DNA of 64,000 bases from Ricordea florida (lineage: Eukaryota > Cnidaria > Anthozoa > Corallimorpharia > Ricordeidae). The notes below the pieces were generated by a model that worked only from the letters and a program-made list of their open reading frames with translations, made no database searches and had not been told where the DNA came from. Shown here one piece after another: positions 12,801 through 20,837 of the stretch. Numbering within the stretch: position 1 is the first letter of the stretch; the number at the start of each line of letters is the position of its first letter. Location of the stretch: NCBI GenBank assembly GCA_949710005.1, contig OX453279.1, forward strand, positions 9,406,878-9,470,877, given 5' to 3'. A program made the position numbers and the translations under genes.

Positions 12801-15800
12801 TTGAAGGCGATCATTAAAGACGAAACTGGCCTGACTGGATCTGATCTGCTGGCTTCAACGGGCGATCGTGAGCTCTGGTGCTCGAAATTTGTCGACGTTT
12901 CACCTTCGCCTTCTGGCATCGGATGACTCACCCAACAAACCATACTAAAAACAATTTACTTTTAAGGAGTCCTACTAGTAAAAACGACCTAAAAATTGAA
13001 TTTTACAAAAAAACTAGAGAAACAAGTGCCTTGTCATAAATAACGTACTTGTTCCGTTGTCTGTTCTTTTACAGAAAACGCATTAAAAGTGTATTTAGCA
13101 ATTCGCTCTGTTTTATCCAGTGGAGGAAAAACCTAAAATTGTTTTATTTTCCTCTCCTCTGATGAAGTAGTTAACTTAATCAGTTTACTAGCATCATTTT
13201 TTGTTTGAGCTGGGGTGTAATAATCGTAAGTAAATACTTCGTGTTTGGCAGTTTACGGCAGTTTGTCAACTCTATTTTACTCTATTTGAAAAACCTGGCA
13301 CACCGTTTTTTGGGTTCAGTACTGCTCATAGTGTTACTTACGCTGTACGGTCCCACATTCATCTGCAAGAAAGGAAACATATGATGATCTATCATCATTT
13401 CTGTTTGTTTACTAAGTTACGTTTGATTACGTCATACTGTTACGGACGTTCAACACACTTTTCTCGATGACGCGTCGATCGAGTATCGATAAGTTGTGTC
13501 AGTGACGTAACAGGATGGTCTAGGATCAATGAAAATGTTGAAATCAAGCGGGAAAGTCGACAACAATTTCCTTGAGTACATCTGAAGCATTTATAGTATA
13601 ACTATAGTTCAGAGTTTGGCCTTCGATATGTTTTTACCACTGCTGTTACATTAGGAAACACTGTAAGATCTAAGAATCAACTGAAAATCAGTGTGGAAGT
13701 GTGCAAGTTTGCTGTGAAGATTTTGTGACTCGAGAATCGATAGAGAATCTTTCCTGTCAATGAGAGCGCTTAAGTGTGTTCAAATCAAGGTCAATGTACA
13801 CTTAATGTATGGTCCCGACGAAAACAGTTAGTTTTGTTTTCCCGAGAGTCCTGATGTTTCCCGAGACTATTGCGACTATTGTTATTATTATGGTCATGAT
13901 TATATTTATTGTTATCATATTTATTGGCCGCATTATTTCTACAAGACTTCTTACATTTCAGGAAAGACTGGGAAATGAGATATGTGAAAGAAACAGAGAA
14001 CTAACTGACTTTTCCAAGAGTACAATGAATGGCTTTCATTTGAAGTGCTTCACATTATTCCACTGAGCAATTCTGACTGAGCCATAATTTTAATTTGCGA
14101 ATAAGAAGAATCACACGAGGAAAAAGTAAATCCCTTCATTGTTAGAAATTGAACCCACGACGTCCTGGACAGATGCACCACTGCTATCAAGGGTCTGAGC
14201 TACCTGGCTCAGGTACTGTGGTTTTCCTATTCTCTTATACACATTCATTACAACACTGACAGAACAAGAGTTTGTCACAAGGACGTTTTCTGCCTTGTGT
14301 ATAGTATTATTGAGTTATATAAGCACTTAGGAATTTGGAAAACCAAACGAGAAGTGCGAGAATCACTCGCCTATGACTCGTACTTCTCTAAGCACTTTCC
14401 TCATCGACTTGAAAATTGCCGCATACTTATATATATAACTCAATATTGCAACTGCTTATAATTGTGTACCTAAACATTAAGGGCCAGCTTTTTAGACAAA
14501 GTTTAGCGGGTGTTTAACAAGACCGCGTTCTAAGTCATTTTAATCTTGGCTAATACAGGTATATAAATGTCGTCAATTGTGACGAAGGTCAATAAAAGTG
14601 CAGAGAAAGAAATCAATGATCTGTTTGAAAAAAGCCACTTAACGCAAGATTTGAGTAACCACTGATTGTCTTAAACCTCGGTCTAAGGTAGACTTTGTTT
14701 AAATAACCGACCCCAAGTATTTGAGTCTCACTATTTGCATAAATCAGTGTATAAATATTCTTTGCTATTGAAAGAATTATTTCCAAAGTTAATAGTCGTG
14801 AGAATAGATATACGTGCAATCTTCTGTATTATGGGATGTCCATAATGTTCGCTTGATAAAAAGTATCTATATATAAGGCTACAAATATTAAAAATTCACG
14901 TAAAGTTTAAAAAGGATAAAAAGTAAAAACCAAACGTTTTCGGCTGTCTGCCATCATCAGGGTTAGAAAGACGACCGTCCACACGCATGTATATATATCT
15001 TATGTAATTCCCGTAGGGAAAAGTTTGGATACATAACAAATTATTTGTTTGTTCAAACTGGGGCGGAATTGTTAAATCATTAGCCCCTCAACGATCCTAC
15101 GCTTGTGGAATGTCTGTGCTGAGGAAAGAACACGCCAGGTGAAAGAATGTGAAGGATTTTCTCGCAGGTGTTTTGCAGGTTCAGAGGTGTGAGCAGGATT
15201 TGAATGTTCCGCAATTCGTACTGCTAAATTTCTCATAGTCTCGCCAATATAATCAGCACCACAAGAACAATCTCCTTTATAAACAACTTTGGATCTATGA
15301 GTGTTTTTGTCTTTGTTGTTGAAGAGGCTTTTGATTCGCCTTGTTTGCCATAAGATTATAAAGATGAATTTGTTATGTATCAAAACTTTTCCCTACGGGA
15401 ATTACATAAGATATATATACATGCGTGTGGACGGTCGTCTTTCTAACCCTGATGATGGCAGACAGCCGAAAACGTTTGGTTTTTACTTTTTATCCTTTTT
15501 AAACTTTACGTGAATTTTTAATATTTGTAGCCTTATATATAGATACTTCTGTATTATGTTAAGCAATCCCTCATTTCCTTTTTTAATTATCTCTCTTCGT
15601 ATTTTTCGTTACTGCGCTTTGTGACCGCTGATTTATAGTAGGGACAACACATGACCGCAAGGAGGTACAAACCTTCTCTTTGAGTGCTCAAAAACATTAT
15701 ACACGTGCGTGATATCAAGCGAAATCACACAGGTGATATCATTTTTGTCGGTTTGCCACCAATTGGTATTAATATCAAAAAAGTATACCCGATCACGACC

Positions 15801-15905
15801 TAAAATGTGAAAGCAACGCTTAAAACGACAAACATCACCTACTACAGATAACACTTCTTCAAACGTGATGACAGCCATCAGACCAACCAATAGAAAGCTC
15901 TTCAT
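3740..15905 (-). CDS. Gene 1 model: secreted LamG plus two F5/8C-domain protein (seven exons)
   Basis: Exons on the minus strand: 15,905-15,839 (signal peptide), 13,362-13,342 (micro-exon), 11,840-11,208 (LamG), 9,799-9,474 and 6,907-6,769 (first F5/8C), 5,600-5,275 and 3,877-3,740 (second F5/8C with stop). All junctions have AG/GT borders, and phases agree at every joint (1,1,1,0,1,0). Full length would be 550 codons, but codon 252 is TAG within the first F5/8C module. Leaving out that 465-nt module keeps frame and gives 394 residues. Inferred product: a secreted, carbohydrate- or matrix-binding protein. No transmembrane segment beyond the signal peptide is seen. The exact biological role is unknown. 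Each exon is described separately. Confidence 0.75.
4280..4990 (+). mobile_element. Fold-back type insertion with 110-bp terminal palindrome (intron 6)
   Basis: Positions 4,862-4,972 form a nested palindrome: outer arms AACAATTATTCC / GGAATAATTGTT, then ATTTCGTCGTACATGA with inverse TCATGTACTACTCGA, then an inner TATAGCCAA / TTGGCTATTAG arm. TATAACTAAAAC near 4,278 and TATAATAAAAC at 4,854 look like related ends. Between them an open stretch starts with ATG at about 4,373 (begins MDEWSLELDGEKFKSRLKR, 58 codons), with a conventional-looking donor GTAAGTGAG inside. I do not recognise it. Related hairpin arms occur near 9,905, 51,652 and 52,189. Confidence 0.55.
5275..5600 (-). CDS. Gene 1 exon 6: N-terminal half of second F5/8C domain
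   Basis: The acceptor CCCTCAG precedes the exon and the donor GAG|GTTTGC ends it. The 326 nt (2 nt of a split codon plus 108 codons) encode C, PLGMESGAIADAQITASSEW, then a loop with GRLHFQAGGGKEGSWSA, NQWIQADLGSVKEIT, QGR and QWVTSYKLQYSTD. These are the spikes and strands typical of F5/8C domains; the opening Cys is present. It joins to exon 7 in phase 0. No lesion is seen. The same length as exon 4 (326 nt) indicates an internal domain duplication. Confidence 0.9.
6489..6764. mobile_element. Tourist-like (PIF/Harbinger) MITE at the exon 5 splice donor
   Basis: Perfect terminal inverted repeats GGGACGGACCATTAGAAAAG run into G-rich arms, and the element is flanked by the 3-bp duplication TTA (6,486-6,488 and 6,765-6,767). 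A TWA target duplication and G-rich ends fit PIF/Harbinger. The interior has repeated AAAAAAATTCATGCA-type segments and no ORF. The right end lies 4 nt inside intron 5 of gene 1, so the duplication plus element terminus now form the intron start GTAAGGGAC. A second family member is at 62,991-63,159. Confidence 0.88.
6769..6907 (-). CDS. Gene 1 exon 5: C-terminal half of first F5/8C domain
   Basis: After the acceptor CCTAG the exon reads VFTGNSDQDTVVYHKFSPAI, KARKVRVRPQSW, HSHVSMRVEFYGC and then S plus one nucleotide. The donor is A|GTAAGGG, whose bases are partly supplied by the adjoining MITE. It enters in phase 0 and leaves in phase 1, matching exon 6. It is homologous to exon 7 but lacks the stop. 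The reading frame is intact. Confidence 0.85.
8181..8664 (-). pseudogene. Coiled-coil, poly-Gln ORF remnant, possibly Myb/SANT-type transposon accessory protein
   Basis: On the minus strand from 8,664 there is an open 116-codon stretch, highly charged, with KYREIDQIMEDSLERRDEEE, a basic MRRKKKKRKKS block and TEAAERKTQLWQDEL. It stops at TAG and then continues in the same frame with QEEAAIASQQALLTQLRDQQ, a run of nine Gln and FMQMM. The single in-frame stop suggests a decayed gene. A charged coiled coil with a Gln-rich tail after an EID-I motif resembles the C-terminal part of Harbinger-associated Myb/SANT proteins; that assignment is tentative. It lies in intron 4 of gene 1. Confidence 0.4.
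9474..9799 (-). CDS. Gene 1 exon 4: N-terminal half of first F5/8C domain, with in-frame TAG
   Basis: Acceptor AAATTTCAG and donor AAG|GTTAGG. Same length (326 nt) and phases as exon 6. It encodes C, ALGMENY, stop, VPDAQITASSEW, GRLHFKAGGGKEGSWSA, NQWLQVDFGTETT, QGRNANAQWVTSYKVDYTTD and a Gly-rich end. The TAG (minus-strand codon at 9,765-9,767) falls where exon 6 has the Ala of SGAIAD; alignment needs no gap, so it is a substitution and not a frameshift. Either the module is dead, is skipped, or the base is an assembly or allelic variant. Confidence 0.85.
9905..9948 (-). repeat. Solo fold-back hairpin arm
   Basis: TTAACAATTATTCTTAGAAATTGAGGTGAATATTCC is the reverse-complement relative of the hairpin at 52,189-52,235. 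It is probably a remnant of the same fold-back family, in intron 3 of gene 1. Confidence 0.5.
11208..11840 (-). CDS. Gene 1 exon 3: LamG / ConA-like jelly-roll domain
   Basis: Acceptor ACATATTCAG, donor GCAG|GTAATG; 633 nt, phase 1 at both ends, so a whole domain sits in one symmetric exon. It starts PDPVAFYPLNGQYGTSE and continues with GVSLAPGPDGTVDGSYEFYG, SYIEFPNNGNLDTQSSMTML, CWVYVEGQDGPLFNY, WGVHLWI, the ALDQWWFLGASYDSTTGDEK strand, VWVDGQV and the closing YFRGRIARMGVYNFALTEEE. This is a concanavalin A-like lectin/glucanase (LamG-type) fold, extracellular, likely glycan or matrix binding. The frame is intact. Two close relatives lie at 43,832-44,478 and 48,736-49,370. Confidence 0.92.
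13342..13362 (-). CDS. Gene 1 exon 2: 21-nt micro-exon
   Basis: Acceptor TTTCTTGCAG and strong donor GTAAGT surround 21 nt that, in phase 1, encode D-E-C-G-T-V-Q and the first base of Pro. It connects the signal peptide exon (ending phase 1) to the LamG exon (starting with two bases), giving ...DECGTVQPPDPVAF. Conservation of both splice sites in the copies at 46,408 and 50,370 supports it. Too short for ORF finders. Confidence 0.75.
14938..14960 (-). ncRNA. Hammerhead-like ribozyme core, left arm
   Basis: Minus-strand CTGATGA, then a GGC/GCC stem II with an AGACA loop, then GAAA: the conserved hammerhead core spacing. A convincing stem III with a cleavage site was not located, so activity is uncertain. 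Penelope-like elements are known to carry hammerheads in their terminal repeats. Confidence 0.45.
15072..15383 (-). pseudogene. GIY-YIG endonuclease domain fragment (Penelope-like element)
   Basis: The 103-codon frame includes KSLFNNKDKNTHRSKVVYKG, CSCGADYIGET, MRNLAVRIAEH and KHLRENPSHSFTW. The YKG...YIG pair, the Arg of RNL..RI and the EH motif are the usual GIY-YIG catalytic landmarks as found C-terminal to Penelope reverse transcriptases. No reverse transcriptase is present, so this is a 5'-truncated copy. Its start lies in the adjoining arm region, and the first residues are probably not native. Confidence 0.82.
15449..15471 (+). ncRNA. Hammerhead-like ribozyme core, right arm
   Basis: Plus-strand CTGATGA (15,449-15,455), GGC AGACA GCC hairpin, GAAA (15,468-15,471). 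It is the inverted twin of the core at 14,938-14,960. Palindromic AACGTT follows, suggestive of a very short stem III. Function not shown. Confidence 0.45.
15839..15905 (-). CDS. Gene 1 exon 1: signal peptide
   Basis: ATG at 15,905 begins MKSFLLVGLMAVITFEEVLS followed by VV and one base; donor G|GTGATG. A Lys near the N-terminus followed by a hydrophobic core is a classic secretory signal. The paralogous exon at 52,664-52,730 has the same 67-nt length but the better donor GTATGT, which fixes the exon end. Ends in phase 1, matching exon 2. Confidence 0.75.
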
Positions 15906-18900
15906 TGTGGTAAAGAACTAGAAAACAACTGACATAGAGCTAAATGGTTAGAACAAAATGAGTTTACTAAAGAAAAGAATAGAGAGTGAGACAGCGTGTC
16001 CAAAAAGCTTTCAGCTCAGACTTGCCATAAGGTAAGCATTTTTGGCTGAATAATTCTCTGCTTTTGCTTTCTTTCATTTCAAACTAGAAAACAAGAGAAC
16101 TAAAAGACTTAGCAATTGAGTTAATAAAGTTTAATTCCTATCTGCGGTGTTTAATTAACTGTGGCGAGCAAAGCACAGTGAAAATAACTAACAATGATTA
16201 TTGTACTATAAATATTTAACAGCACTCAAGTTGCCAGGCGAATTTGTTAGGCGATGCTAAACGGGAATATCAATAACTGAATGAAGCATGATTTTCTTAA
16301 ACAAAAAAAGAGCACTTCTTAATCGAGATTTTAATTGTGTTCCTAAAGCGATTACTAAAAGTAAAAGTAGTAGTTTATTGGCATCAAGCTTCTAACGCCT
16401 ACGATCCTTTCTTCTTCACCCGAAACAGGTGTTCAAACAATCTCTCGCTATCCCTAGCTATGAGTTGCAAAGTTTAACTATCAAGATGATTGTCTAATCT
16501 AAGGCTTCATCATTTCGATGCAATTTATTTGACAAAGCTAGGAAACGATAGAGAAAGAAAATCAAAAATTATCGTTGAATCTTAAGTCATTGATCCAGTT
16601 GTGTAAAATTAAAATTCATTGTTTGTCTTCTATTTAATCAGCTTTTCTTCCTTAACATGCGTTGAAGATTAATTACTATTTTCATGGTACAACGTTCTTT
16701 AAGCTTTATTATTTCTAAAAAAATTTCGTTCGCTTTACAGGTTTTTCTAAGAATCATATCCTCGGAAAATATTCTGCACTCTCGGGCTATAGGTTGTACA
16801 TGTACTGGAAACTGGATATTGGAAGGTAAATGGTGGCCGCCGAAAATACAGTGAATGAAAATAGGTCAGGTAATACAAAAAGAAACTAATATACGCCCAA
16901 AATATTGTGTACAGTTACAGACAGGAAAACAATAAGAGGGGTATCGAACGGTCTTTGCGAGCACTATGTTTTATTTCACGAGCACGAGCATTAGCCGAGT
17001 TTGTCCTGCGAGCAGAGAGCACTTTAGAAAAAATTCAACTGGTGTATACGTTTAACTTATGTTACTCTAGGTTATTGTCGTGTGCTTCCAATTAAACCTG
17101 ACAGCCAGATCGAACGGGGTTCAGTTCGATGTAGTAAAGCATTATTTCCGCACCAAAGCATCGCCAAATAGTGATTTACGGACTTTCAAGAAAACCCCGA
17201 GCAACGTTCAATGAGAATTTGAGCATGCGAGCAAGTGCAAAAATTTTGAGCACGAGCAAGCGAGCCCCCGACTAAAAGTTGTGAGTATATCAAGCAATGG
17301 GCACTTGAAAATCTGAAAGGACCATTCGGTATCCCAAGAAAGAACAGAGAATCGGGTACAACCTACATAAAGTCAAAACTGTTAGTTCATTCAGTTAGAC
17401 TTTGAAATCTACCATCATAGCATCTTGAGCCAAGCTGTGCAGTCTTAATATGTTTCAAACACTGCGCATGTCATCTATACACCTTAAACGACCATTAAAA
17501 CGCTTTCAGAAAAGTGTTTTCAATCTGTTTTGTTTGTTTTATGACTTTGTTTCACTTTTTGTCACGCATTGTAATTTGAAAAGGTATTGGCTTTCCTCAA
17601 AAACAAAAATCATTTCTTGGGGTAACATATCCCAGTGATTGTTTGCAGCATTTAAAACGAACTCCTTTCCCGTTATATTCAGTTCATAGAACAACCTGTA
17701 TTAGCTTCCATCAAGATACATTTAATTTTATCCTTTAAGATACGATTTCCTATGGGTTTCACCCTCAAATTAATCTTCAATTTCTGTAAAAATTTGCAAG
17801 AACGGCAGACAAGTGATCAAGAATATTTTTACAAAAGAGAATCCCTGCGCTGAAATGAATTGTCCTTTTTGAGGCTCTAAGCGTGTCCTAGCCAAGGAAA
17901 ATAAGTAGTTAAGTATCTAACCACCAGTTTTGCAATAAAACTCAAAAAAAGAAACGCCCACCTCTTAGAACGATCTTGATAGAGGAGAATGATTCACGTA
18001 CTGGATGCTTTAAGGTGTACAATAGAATTATCGTGATTCCTACCTTCGGTGTGTATACTGACTGTGGGGCCGATCATGCCACATAATAATTCTGGAGTCT
18101 CTCTGCGATTGGCTCGGTTCGTTGAGTGATCAATAAAACATTATGCATCATTTTTTGTTTATTGTAACTTTGGTTACAGGGAGGGGGAGGTGGGGGTGAC
18201 GATGTTGTTAACAGAAAGGGGGGGGGGCCTAAAACTAGAAACATCCTCAAAAAACGCTCGCTTTTCTTTTCTTTTAGTTGTGATACGGCATAACAATGTT
18301 ATATAATTCAGTGGAGAGGTTGTATCTGCTCTGATAACTATTGAGGGAAAATGTCTTTTCGGAATATTCTCTGACAGGTTTGACATTTAAGGACAATTCA
18401 GGGGGTATCAGAGGGGCAGACAGCGACCACACTCAAACTCTTCATTGAAAGTGTCAGTTAAGAGGATTAAGAAAAGAGCTTCGTATGAGCGTGACTGAGT
18501 TCGCTCAGAAACAGAGTCAAGTTTGATTTCTTTTTGTTGCTCGTGCCATTTAACACCTGAGCAATTTGTAACGTTCTTGAGATTTTCGGTTAACGGTACA
18601 GTGAGGTGGGTTTGTTTACACACATATCTATAGGTTTCTCTCTGTACCTATTTTTATAGCCGCTATTATATCCCTTGAAGTTTTGTAAACTGAACTACGA
18701 ATTTATGGGAAACCGTTTTCATTCAAGAACGTCTACATCAAGCAGAACTCATCGACGTTATGTTCATCGATCATCTCCCATCTCAGTCGAGCTCTAAGAC
18801 AGATTCCTTCCACAAATATCTTCCAGTTGGCACCAGAATTAGCATGGTCATTCATTCTTACATTTACCTAGTATTTAGTCAGCTGTGGCAATGTTTTGGG

Positions 18901-19340
18901 AATTTCTTGGAGAAATCACCAGATATCTTTTTCTTACCAATATTCAGGAAATTTTAACCAGGAGTTATGTGAAAAATAATGCAGCAACTTAAAAAGCGAC
19001 TTCATTCGAGACTCTGAAGACCTGTTTATGGGGACTTCAAGCGTTTTTCAAGCCGCCCACGTGGGGTCTGCTGTCACAGTCCATGCAGCAATGTCACGTA
19101 ATGAAAAACATAAAAGAGAATCCTACTACTAGGCAGATAGATAAAAATTCTGGTTGCTTTCAGTACAACGTGGAAATAGTAACTGAGTGGACCAATCTTT
19201 CCAACATTTTCAAGACTATGCTCCATCGTTTACTTAAATTAATCCAACTATATCAGAATAAAGACCCCAATTGGAAGTTTGACCATGTTGAAAGCTTTGA
19301 CGTTAATATATATCGATCAATGAATTAAAAACATTTCATT
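15906..19340. other. Gene 1 upstream flank, paralogous to 52.7-56.2 kb
   Basis: No gene recognised. Long stretches match 52,731-56,190 in the same order and orientation, for example around 16,330-17,170 against 53,110-53,970, and 17,940-19,090 against 54,985-56,170. Parts of 16,330-17,060 have further copies at 56,200-57,230. The promoter of gene 1 should lie just above 15,905, but I see no convincing core element. Confidence 0.6.
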
Positions 19341-19344
19341 TTTG

Positions 19345-19650
19345 CTTATGTTTTTTTATACAAAGCCGTTTCTGGGCAGTTGCATTTATCACATAACACG
19401 TTTGTTTTGATGTATGTTGCAAGTGCCTGTTTTAGTTTTTGGACAAAATGGTTGCCTGGAATGTAGATTTTGTCACCAACAATGGCAACACGACAGGCGG
19501 CACCTTTGGAAAAACAGCATCAGTTTTAGATCAGTTAGCTCACCGTGATAAATATCATTTGCAACCTGCTTTGCATTATCAATAGTAGTAGTCCCACCAT
19601 CTCTTAAAATATATGAGACTGTAATTGATTGCATTTTATATCGAAAATTA
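19345..19650 (-). pseudogene. Unidentified Polinton-associated ORF (frameshifted)
   Basis: On the minus strand a frame begins MQSITVSYILRDGGTTTIDN and runs to about residue 37. After a frameshift it continues with GDKIYIPGNHFVQKLKQAL and ends with a small Cys cluster CDKCNC. I do not recognise it. The position, downstream on the same strand as two other ORFs of similar style, suggests a gene of the decayed Polinton. Confidence 0.35.
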
Positions 19651-19699
19651 GGATCATCTCAACAATTAACATTCATCTTTACTTTATGTAACGATCAAT

Positions 19700-19960
19700 C
19701 TACCTAAATAGAAACCATGCTAACCCACCCATAGCAGCCGTCACTACAATAACATTAATCTCATGCTGTGTTGTGAGTTTTGAAGTTACAGGTATTAATT
19801 TATTATCTGGTTTCGATTCTTTAACAACAAGTATATTAGCCTCAGGTCTATGCGGTAAATTTACCTTTGAACTACCCAGATTATGCTTAATTCCAACAGG
19901 TTTTTCCGCAGTGTTTAACATATTATTCACTCCAAACGGCATATCATTAGTTGCTCGCAT
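19700..19960 (-). CDS. Unidentified small ORF with C-terminal membrane segment (Polinton-associated)
   Basis: The 86 codons start MRATNDMPFGVNNMLNTAEK and end with EINVIVVTAAMGGLAWFLFR, a single hydrophobic segment with a terminal basic residue. Gly/Pro/Lys-rich middle. It looks like a genuine short protein, or its C-terminal part, rather than a shadow frame. No family recognised. The context is a minus-strand ORF cluster in a Polinton remnant. Confidence 0.4.
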   Translation of the reverse strand: MRATNDMPFGVNNMLNTAEKPVGIKHNLGSSKVNLPHRPEANILVVKESKPDNKLIPVTSKLTTQHEINVIVVTAAMGGLAWFLFR

Positions 19961-20086
19961 AAGCTTATTACTTATAACCAGTCACACTCTCCGTATTTAT
20001 GATTAGATTAATTGCCGTCAACCATTAACCAGGAGCAACAGCAAATCCAATCGTAATTTAGCCTCTTGAACAGCGAGCTGGTAACG

Positions 20087-20629
20087 CTAGACTGATTTTG
20101 ATATATCGTTTTCGATGACACTAAATTCAAAGAGCGTCAAAAATTGTTGTTGTGTCTTTACAGCCGTTCCACCATTTCCGGCTATTGCTGATCTGGTATT
20201 AACTTGAGCACCCAATATACAATACACTAGGGCCTCAACCGATCGATTCAATCTACCTAAACCAGCTCGAGTCAAACCCTCACCATTAACGGGAATAAAC
20301 CAAGAATATCGTAAGTCCTTTACTTCATCGTTACGTATCCAACTAACCAAATTTCCATTGTTTTGCGTTCCACCTTCATCGGCAAAAAGATTTAACTTAT
20401 CCGGTCATGTATTTGCCTGAGCCTCCTCGGACAACATAAACGTTTTGATAACCAGACCCAGGTCCATCACCGGGATAAAATACAGATATATCACCTAATC
20501 CATGGTTCCTTCTGTGCTTCCACCTAAAATCAGCATTAGTAGAAATAACCAAATTCATGGCAACCTTATTATATGGATTATATCATTTGTCGGATTTGAT
20601 ACAGGATCATCGGGTAGCGGTACCCTCAT
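20087..20629 (-). pseudogene. Unidentified Polinton-type structural ORF (frameshifted)
   Basis: A minus-strand frame from ATG at 20,629 begins MRVPLPDDPVSNPTNDI and shifts frame. It continues with NLVISTNADFRWKHRRNHGL, then GDISVFYPGDGPGSGYQNVY, shifts again, and proceeds NLFADEGGTQNNGNL, LRYSWFIPVNGEG and GLGRLNRSVEALVYCILGAQ to a stop at 20,087. It was a protein of about 180 residues with at least two lesions. I suspect a Polinton virion-type protein from context but cannot name it. Confidence 0.4.
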
Positions 20630-20837
20630 TTCATATAAAATTGTTCTGACGTTTAAGTAAATGTGGGACTCAATAAAGCTAGATACCACAGGTGGATGAT
20701 GCATGCTATCCAGTAGACTAATACCACAACCTGAGGTAGCACACCAAAAAGCGAAGTTTAATTGCTGAGGCTAATAGTTTAAATCAGGACCATTTAGCTA
20801 TTATGGGACTGGGTTAAGTATAAGGTTAAGAAATACT

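Larger units (their letters stand above)
14821..15558 (-). mobile_element. Truncated Penelope-like element with inverted arms and 13-bp target duplication
   Basis: The 13-bp direct repeat CTTCTGTATTATG flanks the insert (14,821-14,833 and 15,546-15,558). Inside, a 180-bp sequence is present in inverted orientation at 14,863-15,042 and 15,367-15,546. The arms contain GCCGAAAACGTTTGG-type motifs typical of Penelope-like terminal repeats. Between them is a GIY-YIG reading frame. It sits in intron 1 of gene 1. The corresponding place in the gene 2 paralogue (around 52,619) lacks it, within a larger 1.6-kb difference. Confidence 0.8.

Noticed and set aside
13047..13130. Possible exon VFPPLDKTERIAKYTFNAFS, PAN-like, between exon 2 and exon 3
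   Set aside because: Open with AG/GT borders in gene 1 and unit 1, but only in a phase that does not join signal exon to LamG exon (it gives a stop in phase 1), and the unit 2 copy has a stop. Kept as possible alternative exon only.
14085..14215. tRNA-like segment with GTAGCTCAG and GGGTTCAATTTC on minus
   Set aside because: A and B boxes are too far apart for a tRNA, with no recognised SINE body; at most a degenerate SINE.
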